From the NCBI GenBank assembly GCA_033398695.1, contig CM065805.1, positions 73,934,762 to 73,998,761 of the forward strand: a stretch of 64,000 nt of DNA, in the 5' to 3' direction. Every line of letters starts with the position of its first letter. Positions within the stretch are counted from its first letter, which is position 1. Shown piece by piece: positions 10,075 to 20,574 of this stretch. A program made the translations under genes and the position numbers. Origin of the DNA: Orobanche coerulescens (Eukaryota > Streptophyta > Magnoliopsida > Lamiales > Orobanchaceae). The notes below the pieces were generated by a model, which saw nothing but the letters and a program-made list of their open reading frames with translations, had not been told where the DNA came from and did not search any database.

Positions 10075-13048
10075 GGACGAGAAGGAAGGCCTTGGTGACG
10101 TATTTAACATGGAGGCCGAGGAAGAGAACGAGGAATGCGAGACTTATGACGCTCCGGAATCATTCCAAAATCATTCCAAGTGATACGGAGCAAAGAGACC
10201 AAATCTTTCATTCCAAATGCAAAGTCGGAGAAAAGTGGTGTAGCTTGATAATCGACGGAGGGAGTTGCACGAATGTAGCTTCAAACGAGATGGTCACCAA
10301 ACTCAGGCTAACTACTACGGCTCACCCGAGACCGTATGCTTTACATTAGCTCGATGATGGAAGCAAAGTGAAGGTGTCGAGATAAGTACGGGTCAACTTA
10401 ACTATGGGAATATATGGGGATGATGTGTTGTGTGACGTACTCCCGATGGACGCATGCCACGTACTTTTGGGACGACCATGGATGTTCGACCGAGATGTTT
10501 TACATCGAGGTCGGAGTAATGAATATGAATTACGAGACAATGAAAAGAAGATTGTACTCAAACCGATGTCCCCGCAAGCTATCCGTTCGATGAGTTCTAG
10601 TCGAGTGGAGAAATCGAAAATTACCATGCTTGCTAGCGAAAGAGAAATGGAACATGCCATTAATGACGGGGAGCGAGTATATTAGGTGATGTTTAAAGAG
10701 ACACGGGACGAGAACATGGGAGTACAAAACGGAGGAGAGCTAGATGTGTTGTTACACGAATTTGAGGATGTTTTCCCCGAAGAATTACCGTCGGGTTTAC
10801 CACCTATTCGCGGTATCGAACACCAAATCGATCTTATACCGGGAGCACCACTTCCTAATAAAGCCTCTTATAGATGTAATCCCGAGAAGACGAAGGAATT
10901 ACAAAGACAAGTCGAAGAGCTTTTGGACCGCGGGTATGTCCGGGAGAGTTTGAGTCCGTGTGCGGTTCCGGTCTTACTTGTTCCTAAGAAAGATGGTTCT
11001 TGGCGGATGTGTGTGGACAGTCGGGCCGGGAACAATATTACCGTCAAGTATCGATTCCCTATCCCGATACTTGATGATATGTTAGACGAACTACCTGGTT
11101 CGGTGATCTTTTAAAAAGTTGATTTATGAAGCGGATATCATCAAATACGAATGCGAGAAAGTGACGAGTGGAAGACGGCCTTCAAAACGAAAAATGGATT
11201 ATATGAATGGACCGTTATGCCGTTCAGTCTTACAAATGCGCCTAGTACATTCATGAGATTGATGAACGAAGTGCTTAAACCATTTCTGGGGAAGTTCGTG
11301 GTTGTATATCTGGATGACATTCTAATCTATAGTCAATCACTACAGGAACATTTCGGACACTTAAGGCTAATCTTCGAAACTTTGAGGGACCGAAAATTAT
11401 ATGGAAAAAAAGAGAAGTGTTCGTTCCTAGTCGAAAGTATAGTCTTTCTTGGCTATGTCGTTTCGAAGGACGGAGTGGCGGTTCATCAAACAAAAATCGA
11501 ATCAATTAAATCTTGGCCGACCCCTACGACCGTGACGGAAGTGAGATCATTTCACGGACTTGCTTCTTTTTACCGGAGGTTTATTCGAGACTTCAGCACC
11601 ATTTCAAGTCCGATAACGGAGTGTTTAAAAAAAGGACCATTCGTATGGAACAGGGCTGCCCAAGGAGCATTCGAGAAGTTAAAAGCCAAATTATGCGAAG
11701 CACCGATCCTAACACTACCCAATTTTACTCAACCATTCGAAGTGGAATGTGATGTTAGCGGAGTTGGAATTGGAGCGGTTCTTATTCAAGGTAAACGACC
11801 TATCGCTTACTTTTCATAGAAGTTGAATGGAGCTCGGTTGAATTATTGCACTTACGATAAAGAATTCTATGCTATCGTACGGGTCCTTGATCATTGGAGT
11901 CATTACCTACGGACGAAACATTTTATTCTACACTCGGACCACAAATCATTGAAGTACATTAACGGACAACATAAACTGAGTCCGAGGCATGCCAAGTGGG
12001 TGGAATTCCTACAATCATTTCACTTTTCATCCAAGTACAAAGACAGTAAAAGCAATGTCGTTGCGGATGCGTTATCTAGGAGGTATGCTTTACTTTCTAC
12101 TCTGGAGGTTCGGTTACTTGGTTTCGAAATGTTGAAGGAGTGTTACGAAAACGATGCGGATTTTGGAGAAATGTTTACTAGTTGCAAATCTGGTCCGTTC
12201 GGGGAGTTCATGTTACAAGATGGTTTCCTATTTAAAGGGAATATGCTATGTGTTCCAAAACAGGCGGTTCGGGAATTATTGGTCCGGGAGGCTCACGGAG
12301 GAGGTTTAGCAGGACATTTTGGCATGGCTAAAACATTGGAAGTACTAAAAGAACATTTCTTTTGGCCTAAAATGCTAAAAGACGTTTACAATGTTTTAAG
12401 TAAATGCGTAACATGTCACATCTCGAAGAGTTCGTTCAAACCGGGATCGTATATGCCTCTACCGGTTCCAGAAAGACCATGGGAAGATGTATCCATGGAT
12501 TTTATCATCGCTTTACCCCGTACTCAACGAGGTAAAGATGCTATTATGGTGGTTGTGGATCGGTTCTCAAAAATGGCTCATTTCGTAGCTTTCCACAAAA
12601 CCGACGACGCAAGCAACGTGGCCGATTTATACTTCCGAGAAGTGGTTCGTTTACATGAAGTTTCGAAGACTATTGTTTCGGATCGGGATTCGAAATTCCT
12701 TAGCTATTTTTGGAATACGTTATGGAGGAAAGTGGGTACAAAGCTCTTATTTAGCACTTCGCACCATCCTCAAACCGATGGTCAAACCGAAGTCACAAAT
12801 CGAATGTTAGGAACGTTGTTGCGAGGACTTGTGAATAAAACGCAAAAGGATTGGGACATGAAACTTGCTCATGCGGAATTTGCTTATAATCGATCCCCTA
12901 CACATACTACGACACATTCTCCCTTTGAAGTCGTTTACGGGTTAAATCCTTATATACCCTTAGACTTGATTCTGTTGTCGAAGGATGAATTGGTACACAA
13001 AGATGTGGAATCTAAACTTAAATCGATGATCAAATTGCACGGACAAAT
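10075..13048 (+). pseudogene. pol: CRM-1 pol: protease, RT, RNase H, integrase core
   Basis: From about 10184 the code is in one frame. The protease has IIDGGSCTN near 10248-10275 and LLGRPW near 10465. RT runs about 10860-11480 with [19 protein letters not shown] and catalytic YLDD at 11307-11318. RNase H shows [24 protein letters not shown] and VVADALSRR. Integrase has the HHCC finger (AGHFGMAKTLEVLKEHFFWP, CVTCH) and the D,D,E triad: D at 12498, D at 12681, E at 12789. In-frame stops lie at 10347, about 10384, 10683, 11112, about 11127 and 11817; several look like TGG to TAG or CGA to TGA changes. Tekay-1 interrupts it after the codons for LHGQI. Confidence 0.88.
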
Positions 13049-14694
13049 TGTAACACCCCAAACTAGGCGGATATTACAGTGCCGTGGACCCCCGACTGGG
13101 ACCCACCAGGCGAATGAAAATGAATGAATTACACAGGTAAATGTAGTACCGAACCACATTACACAATTAATTACTCCGATGAGGAGTTTCATACAACACA
13201 CCCAGGATGATACTGAATACAAGTATATTTTATATGAAGATAAAATATACAACACTGAGTGAAATGAATATCCAAACGGAATGTCTGCAGCGGAATAAAT
13301 TAAAGAAACATAAATGACTGAAAAGACTGGGCCCCCCTACTAGTATCACTGGGACTCCTCGCCGTCACCGTGTTCTCCCCGTGCCTTAGCCTTGCCATGA
13401 CTAAAAAAGCAGTATCCCCAACGGGCCGGGCCATACGTAACAACAATCCTCAAGGGTTGAAAATACACAATCATGATATATCGAAATTATGAATTATCCT
13501 GCCGAAACATACGCAATCAAACATGCTATATGAATCGACTATCGACGGCTCAAAGGAATGGCGCCACACTACGTCCGGGATGGAAATGTGTCCGCACAAG
13601 CCATCAACGAGTATCGATCGAATACACGTGTGGTCTTGTACCTAATCGCCTCACGGCCATCAACTCGTGTGCACACCCAATGTGAGGCCACCAACCAACA
13701 CACGACTATAATGTGCCCGACATGAAAATCCTACACATACCAATCGCACGCCAAGATGACCCGGAATGCCACAATATGACAAAAGTGACAACGAAAATGA
13801 ATAATGACTCACCAAGATTAAATGATGGTGAAATGAATGATAGCTCAATGAAATGGTCGGAACCGTCGTTCCTTATGACTGAGGTGATTAATTGACGATG
13901 ACAAGTTTTGATACGGTTAATACAATGATGAATGAGTTACGATTATGAATGAACAACGACAAAAGGAATGAATATCCTTTTAACCGAGTAAGAATTAACT
14001 TACTCAATACCGATGAAGAATGTCCTTCCACGAACAACGTCCTAAATGAAATGTCGGTCGCTCGAACAACCTTGAACAACAAAAATTACCAACAACCGAT
14101 CAATACACAAATCAAATACGATCATAACCGACCCAAACGTCGATACAACAATATCCGAACTCGTAGATGAACTCTAACGAAAACATTGAGATACCCGTTG
14201 GTTAACACCAAACCCAAATTATCGAACCAACTCCAAAATGATTGATTCAAACCAGTAAAACATTATCAATGACATCAATAATCTCATAGAAATCCACAAT
14301 TCAAGTTTATAAAAACGACAATCGGAAATCCCCAAAATAACCGAAGTCAACCCCAAGGGTTCTTGAAATAATTCCGAAAATAACCATTAAATCCGTAAGA
14401 ATATACTTATCCAAGGTAGATAATCCATATCTAACATATTCCAATGATAATCCAAGCTTATACGAAGAAATCGGAAGGAAAACCCAAAAATCCGAAATTC
14501 TAGATCCAAGAGATTAATACCTTTGATTCGATGTGATGAAGATGATGAAATGATGATCAATCCGAAAGATGAGCTTGAAGATGACGATTGATGATTACAC
14601 CTCGAAGAATCCTCTCCGAATCGCTCGAAATCGCCCAAAAATACCGAAGAAGTGAAATGAGATGAATAAATGACGAAATCTGACTAAACTGTCC

Positions 14695-14703
14695 AATTTA
14701 TAG
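14695..14703 (-). promoter_or_regulatory. TATA box of the Tekay-1 3' LTR
   Basis: CTATAAATT on the minus strand lies just downstream, in element orientation, of the palindrome array. The identical box in the other LTR is at 22232-22240. Confidence 0.6.
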
Positions 14704-14705
14704 TC

Positions 14706-15277
14706 AGTCCAGGTTAGCGTGCGCTAGCCCTTGTGCGTAGCGTGCGCTAACGAGTAATTTGGGTAGTCCAGTACCCACTGTCCGAACACGGTAGCGCGCG
14801 CTACGTACCTTCTTGTAGCGTGCGCTACGGCCATACTACTAGCGTGCGCTAAGAACCATTATTAGCGTGCGCTAACGAAATATGATGCCCAGCACTGGAG
14901 TCCAGAAAACCGCCTGACCTATGATCTGACCCCGATAGCGTGCGCTACAACCATTGTTTAGCGTGCGCTAATATATCGGTTGCGTACGCTAACAACAACA
15001 CATAGCGTGCGCTATGAATTAATCGGCAGTCCAAAGAGCCACCGGACTCAACCTCGATCCGTCCCAGCGCGTTACACCTCATATTAGCGTGCGCTACTTC
15101 AACCCAGTAGCGCGCGCTACTTACCAATCGTAGCGTGCGCTACTTATAACTCACCTGCAGTAAAGTACCTTCTGGACTGCAGCCAGGGTAACCTTAGCGT
15201 GCGCTAAAGTTGAGTGGTAGCGTGCGCTACCTATACCCAATTAGCGTACGCTAAAAGGAGTATGTAGCGTGCGCTAC
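14706..15277 (-). repeat. Cassette A: about 17 copies of the palindrome TAGCGTGCGCTA
   Basis: The 10-bp core AGCGTGCGCT, with variants AGCGCGCGCT and GCGTACGCT, is repeated at irregular 20-60 bp steps. The core flanks are usually T/A so that most units read TAGCG(T/C)GCGCTA, close to self-complementary. The GCGTGCGC core alternates purine and pyrimidine. Between them are copies of a CAGTCCAG-like stretch. It lies in U3, immediately upstream of the TATA box, which suggests a transcription-factor-binding or methylation-target array; function is not shown. Confidence 0.85.
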
Positions 15278-15505
15278 TCCTCACGCACAGCTCGCAACGA
15301 AAATGACAATGATGATAAACACGGCACGAAACTTCAATCAGATTAGTGATGAATGACGATTGATACACGATACAATTACTCTGAATGATGAATACCATGA
15401 CTGAATATGAGTGACAAATGATCAATGATGAATGAGATTACTGAGTATCAATTACTGAATGATAATTACTGAGTGATAATTACTGAATTACAACTGGGTA
15501 TTACA

Positions 15506-15520
15506 TACACCCCCCCTTAA
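15506..15520 (-). other. Polypurine tract of Tekay-1
   Basis: On the minus strand TTAAGGGGGGGTGTA precedes the 3' LTR. The run of seven Gs is the likely plus-strand primer. The same place in Tekay-2 (51387-51399) has AAGGGGTGTA. Confidence 0.75.
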
Positions 15521-15539
15521 AAGAGTTTCGTCCCCGAAA

Positions 15540-16859
15540 CTAAGGGTCAAACAACTCGGGATAACTCTCCCGTATACTATCCTCGGTTTCACAAGTAGCC
15601 TCTTCGACTCCGTGTCTAGACCACTGAATTTTAACCAAAGGAATCGTCTTATTCCTTAACTGTTTGATTCGCCACTCTAAAACTCGAATAGGACGCTCCT
15701 CATAAGAATGATCGTCAGCGATCTCGATTTCGTCGAACTGAAGTATGTGACTCGGGTCGGCAACATACTTCCGCAACTGAGAGACATGAAACACATTATG
15801 AATTCGGCTCAACGCCGGAGGTAAAGCCAATCGATAAGCTAACTCGCCCACTCGATCCAAAATCTCAAACGGTCCAATGAATCTCGGACTCAACTTTCCC
15901 CTCTTCCCAAAACGGAAGATACCACGACTCGGGGATACCTTGACCAACACATGGTCACCAAATTTCGAACTCTAATGGTCGATTTACTTGCTATCTGCGT
16001 ATGATTTCGTCGACTCGAAATACAACAAACGACTCCTGATCAAAGCTACCTTCTCATGGGCGGCTATAAGCATATCGGGCTCGGTGCCGATTGATTCTGA
16101 TAAGTCGTCCCAACACAAAAGAGATCGACAACGACGACCGTACAAGGCCTCTTAAGGTGCCATCTTGATCGAAGCATGCCAACTATTATTATATGTGAAC
16201 TCGATCAATGGTAGTTGGGCTTCCCAATCGTCTTTCCAATCGAGGACGCATGCCCTCAACATGTCCTCTAAGGTCTGAATAGTCCTCTCTGATTGTCCGT
16301 CGGACTGAGGATGAAAAGCGGTACTGAGGTTAAGCTGAGTTCCCATAGCACGATGAACTGATTTCCAAAAATGCGACACAAACCGTCCGTCACGATCGGA
16401 AACGATACTTTTAGGAGTACCGTGAAGTCTGACTATCTCTTTGATGAACAGTTGAGCAAGTCTCTCGGGACCCCACGTTTCCTTGATCTCAAGGAAATGA
16501 GCTGATTTGGTTAAGCGGTCCACGATCACCCAGATCGTATTCATGCCACGATGACTCGTCGGCAAACTCGTGATGAAATCCATAGAAATGTCTTCCCACT
16601 TCCATTCGGGAATAGGAAGGGGTTTCAGCATACCCGCCGGTCGCTGATGTTCAATCTTAACTTGTTGACAGGTTAAGCATCTCGAAACAAATTCTGCGAC
16701 TTCTCGCTTCATATTACTCCACCAGTAATTTTGTTTCAAGTCCTTGTACATCTTGCTGGACCCCGGATGAACAGAATAAGGGGTAGCATGAGCTTCACTC
16801 AAAATAGAGTTTTTCAACTCGTCATTCGCCGGTACGCACAACCGATTCTTAAACCTCAA
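15540..16859 (-). pseudogene. pol: Tekay-1 integrase with C-terminal chromodomain
   Basis: Reading leftward: [11 protein letters not shown], the zinc finger ([26 protein letters not shown]), the catalytic core with DISMDFITSLP, IVSDRDGRF and DGQSERTIQ supplying D, D and E, then [20 protein letters not shown] and [12 protein letters not shown]. The chromodomain follows ([31 protein letters not shown] at the end); it normally steers integration to heterochromatin. One expected tryptophan of the chromodomain (EATWE in related elements) reads EATCE here. In-frame stops occur near 16150 and 15985. The frame closes at 15540, just before the polypurine tract. Confidence 0.9.
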
Positions 16860-18094
16860 CTCGTCTAAGGAATTCCTGCTGAAGCTCCTTCTGAACTGTT
16901 AAACGGGCAAGCATCTGCTCCTGAACGGACTTACGACTCAAGGCGTCGGCGACAACATTCGCCTTGCCCGGGTGGTAAAGGATCTCGATATCATAATCTT
17001 TGATTAATTCCAACCACCGTCTCTGGCGCATATTTAACTCCTTCTGAGTAAATATATACTTTAAGCTCTTATGATCGGTGAATATCGGATGTAACGCCAT
17101 AAAGATAATGACGCCAAATTTTCAAAGCGAACACCACGGCTGCTAGCTCCAGGTCGTGGGTCGGATAATTAACCTCGTAAGGTCTCAATTGCCGTGAAGC
17201 ATAGGCAATAACCTTCCCGTTCTGCATGAGTACACATCCGAGACCCTGTCCGGACGCATCACTATAGACCACAAATCCTTCCGTCCCCTACGGCAAGGAA
17301 AGTACAGGTGCTGACATTAACCGGCTCTTGAGTTCTTCAAAACTCTGTTGACACGCGTCGGACCACGTATATTTCTTATCCTTCCGCAAAAGGTTCGTTA
17401 AGGGTTGAGCGATTCTAGAAAATCCTTCCACAAACCGCCGATAATAACCCGCTAATTCGAGAAAACTTCGGATTTCCTTAACGTTCTTCGGAGGTAGCCA
17501 ATCCCGAATAGCCTCCGTCTTCTGAGGATCGACACGAACTCCGTCTGATGAAATTACATGTCCGAGAAAAGTCACTTCGGACATCCAGAACTCACATTTG
17601 GAAAACTTCCCAAAAAGTTGTTCTCGCCTCAACACGTCGAGCACTTGATGAAGGTGAAACTCATGTTCCTCCCGGTCGCGAGAATAAATCAAAATGTCAT
17701 CGATGAAGACAACAACAAACCGATCCAAAAAGTCGATGAAGACCCGATTCATTAACTCCATGAATACCGCAGGTGCATTAGTCAATCCGAACGGCATAAC
17801 CACAAACTCATAATGACCATAGCGTGTTTGAAACGCCGTCCTCGCGATATCCGACTCTCGAATCCGCAACTGATGATATCCATATCTTAAGTTGATCTTG
17901 GAAAATACTGAAGCTCCCTGAAGTTGATCTAAGAGATCATCAATACGGGGTAAGGGATACTTATTCTTGATCGTCACCCTGTTCAACTCCCGATAATCAA
18001 TACATAAGCGGAATGAACCATCCTTCTTCTTGACAAACAACACTGGTGCTCCCCACGGGGACGCACTCGGTCGGATATAACCCTTCTCGAACAA
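16849..18094 (-). pseudogene. pol: Tekay-1 reverse transcriptase and RNase H
   Basis: RT starts [20 protein letters not shown] and has FIDD, the catalytic box, at 17696-17707. RNase H follows ([47 protein letters not shown]). An in-frame stop lies at 17288. A frameshift lies near 17095: compared with Tekay-2 the sequence ATCTGACAGGTAACG has become ATCGGATGTAACG. About 60 residues that Tekay-2 carries between EFLR and RFKNRLC are deleted at about 16858, which joins the RNase H tail to the integrase start in another frame. Confidence 0.9.
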
Positions 18095-18115
18095 CTCCTC
18101 AAGTTGGTTCTTTAA

Positions 18116-18907
18116 TTACTGCATTTCGGTCGGGGCCATCCGGTACGGTGCCTTCGATATCGGGGACGTACCAGGCTCCAACTCAATCGTGAATTCCACA
18201 TCCCTCTGTGGAGGTAAACCAGGTAACTCGTCTGGAAAAACATCGGCATATTCCCTCACTACCGGAATATCCGTCAATATTACTGATGATTTCTCGGTTT
18301 TGGCCATATAGCACCAATAACCGACACATCCCTGATTGAGTAACCTTACTGCTTTCATCAAATTAATGACTTTACCAGAACAGCCGGGATTACCTCCCTG
18401 AAACACACATTCGACTCCATCGTCTGAAATGATAGTGACCAAACGCTTTCGGACACTAATGATGGCATCATGACGATCCATCCAATCAATACCCAAGATG
18501 ATGTCGTCCCTCGGAAAATCTACTACGATTAAGTCTGCTGGCCATACACGACCATGAAGCTGAATCGGACAATTCTGAATCTCACGACTTCCGATAATTC
18601 GTCTACCATCAGGTAGGCCAATGACATAAGGCTCACAACTAGTAGCACTACTCAGACGTAGTCTACTCAAACATGACTCGGAAATGAATGAATGAGATGC
18701 ACCAGTATCAAAAAGGGTACACACAGGTTGAGATAGAATATCGAGTGTACCTGAGATCATTCGGGCCTCGGGATCATCGGTCTTCTTCATCTCATAAATT
18801 CGGGGCTTGCCGGCCCCCGAACCGGACGCTCCCGTCTGATAGCTCTTGGCTCCGCCTTTAGCTCTTGTCGTCTTGAACGACGCTGACTGAGTGGCCTGAT
18901 TCTGCAC
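18116..18907 (-). pseudogene. pol: Tekay-1 aspartic protease and RT connector
   Basis: A 263-codon open piece carries the protease active site LFDTGASHSFIS, with DTGAS at 18695-18709, the second motif DDIILGIDWMDRHDAII, and then the connector to RT (VVREYADVFPDELPGLPP, ELEPGTSPISKAPYRMAP). It cleaves the polyprotein. The stop at 18116-18118 falls where the polyprotein should run on into RT. The frame is shared with the RT piece that follows, so this is one point mutation. Confidence 0.9.
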
Positions 18908-18961
18908 CGCTGAATGACCTGGGGCTTGAGATGACGCCGGAGTGGGTTTAGAGTCCCTACG

Positions 18962-20099
18962 TCAAAAACGGGCCCGATGCCCAGCAATCCCTGATTGTAG
19001 CACGTGATGCATCGCCGGACATTTAGTGCTGAAATGACCCTGTTCCTCACGGTTAAACAGTGATGGCCGAATCGCCGCGCGATCGAGATTCCGCGGGTTT
19101 AGACGCCGTGGGAGGTCGCTCAGAAAAGGTAGAGCCCGCACGTGGTTTCTTGAAAGTGGCCTGACTCCCGTAAGACTGATTACGGTTCTTGGACTTCTTG
19201 CTAGCAGACGAAGGTTGCTGCTTAGCAATTTCCTTAGCAGTAAGCTCGTAGGTAAGAGCTTTCTCAATGAATTCAGCCAACGTGGTGCAATTGTGATTAA
19301 GTAACTGAAGTCTCATACGGGGTTTCAGCCTCTTGCTGAAATACTTGATCTTGTCCGCTTATGAGTGAATGATAGATGAGGCGAACGGAAGAAGTTCCTG
19401 AAATTTTTCGGCAATGGCGAGAACATCATCATCCGCCGAAAGGTCGGGAGTGAGTAATTCCGACAACTTGGCCTCCCTGAGTGGGGCCGGATAGTACCTC
19501 TCCATCATGAGAGTCTTGAACTGATCCCAAGTACATGATCTGTCTGTGGGCTTCAACGATAGCCACCATGAATGAGCGCTCTTACCGAGATAGTAAGCCG
19601 CAACTGAAACTTTATTCCCTTCAGGGCAATCCACCATAGCAAATAACTTCTCAAAATGCTCAAGCCAATGAACAATATCCGCCGGCTCAGATGAGCCCTC
19701 AAAGGTAGGTGGTCGCTGGCGAGAGATATCGCTAATGATATTGCTTACACCCCTCTCTTGCCTCTGAGGTGGCGTCGGAGGAGCCTGCTGATTTTGATTG
19801 ACGGAGTTATGCATCGTCTCCATCAACTGAGCCATCTGGGTCATTTGGGCCATCATGCCCTGCATAAATGCGAGTGGGTCAACCCGGACACCCCCTGACT
19901 GAGCCGTGTCCCGGGTACGACTCCCCGATAGTGAATGATCGCGTCCAGGTGAGTGAGTGGCAGCGTCACTGCTCGATGAGTTAGCATTATTCCTGGCATT
20001 TGCACGTGTATTAGCACGAGTTCTCGGGATTCGGCCCTCTCCACGGCCTCGTCCTCCACGTCCTCTATCAGCGCTTTCCATACTGAAGTGGAAAGTCAT
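18962..20099 (-). pseudogene. gag: Tekay-1 gag with degenerate zinc knuckle
   Basis: Likely start is MESADRGRGGRGRG (upstream MTFHFS is in frame). An R/N/S-rich head and M/Q-rich helix precede the gag domain (PPTFEGSSEPADIVHWLEHF, AAYYLGKSAHSWWLSL, WDQFKTLMMERYYP). A TAA stop at 19359 breaks it; the same frame continues with TTLAEFIEKALTYE. The knuckle region (EEQGHFSTKCP, then ITCYN) has lost cysteines and changed frame, so RNA binding would be impaired. The protein forms the particle core. Confidence 0.85.
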
Positions 20100-20574
20100 A
20101 TGATGATTATATATCTCGCATGAGTATCACATTATGATTATATTATGAAATGATGAAAATGAGCATACGCGCTCAAATACAGCGATTACATGAATGATTA
20201 ATTGACGTGACATGATTATCTGATGAAGTTACTGAAATGATTATCTCGAATGAGTGAACAAGATTAATGATTTGATCTTACTGATCAACAACTGAATAAC
20301 GAAATGAATTGAGTGATTAATGAGTTAACCTGACCGTCTTGGTCAAAATGACAATGATGATTGAGGATTGTTAACTGATGAATTATGAATGAATGATTAA
20401 TGCCAGAAATTATACCATGGCATTAGAAATCTTACAGTTCTTGGTCTGATTGGCTCGGCATTTGCACAGGTCACACGTGACACGAAAGTCCAATGATACT
20501 AGTCTGATGACGATGATTTCAAATGAGACATGACTTGGAGGGTAGTATTCAAAACCACGCTCCGATACCAACTC
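20100..20574 (-). other. Tekay-1 leader and primer-binding site
   Basis: The untranslated leader between LTR and gag is rich in TGATTA/AATGA words and has no frame of note. The primer-binding site is at 20559-20570: on the minus strand TGGTATCGGAGC, four bases from the LTR, matching initiator Met-tRNA. Tekay-2 has the same site at 55941-55952. Confidence 0.8.

Larger units (their letters stand above)
13049..15505 (-). repeat. 3' LTR of Tekay-1 (2,457 bp)
   Basis: On the plus strand it starts TGTAACACCCC and ends GGGTATTACA, so in element orientation it is TGTAATACCC...GGGGTGTTACA, the usual ends for this lineage. Reading leftward from 15505 it holds an AT-rich start, the cassette-A palindromes, a TATA box, then a long R/U5 part. 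No gene is present; short open frames are by chance. Confidence 0.93.

Noticed and set aside
13473..15127. Small frames in the Tekay-1 LTRs, repeated at 21425-22175
   Set aside because: They recur only because the LTR is duplicated, have no conserved protein motifs and lie in U5/R sequence.
14706..15277. Repeated palindromes with variable gaps resembling CRISPR or an origin of replication
   Set aside because: The palindromes are 10-12 bp, spacers are themselves repetitive, and an equal copy occurs in the partner LTR.
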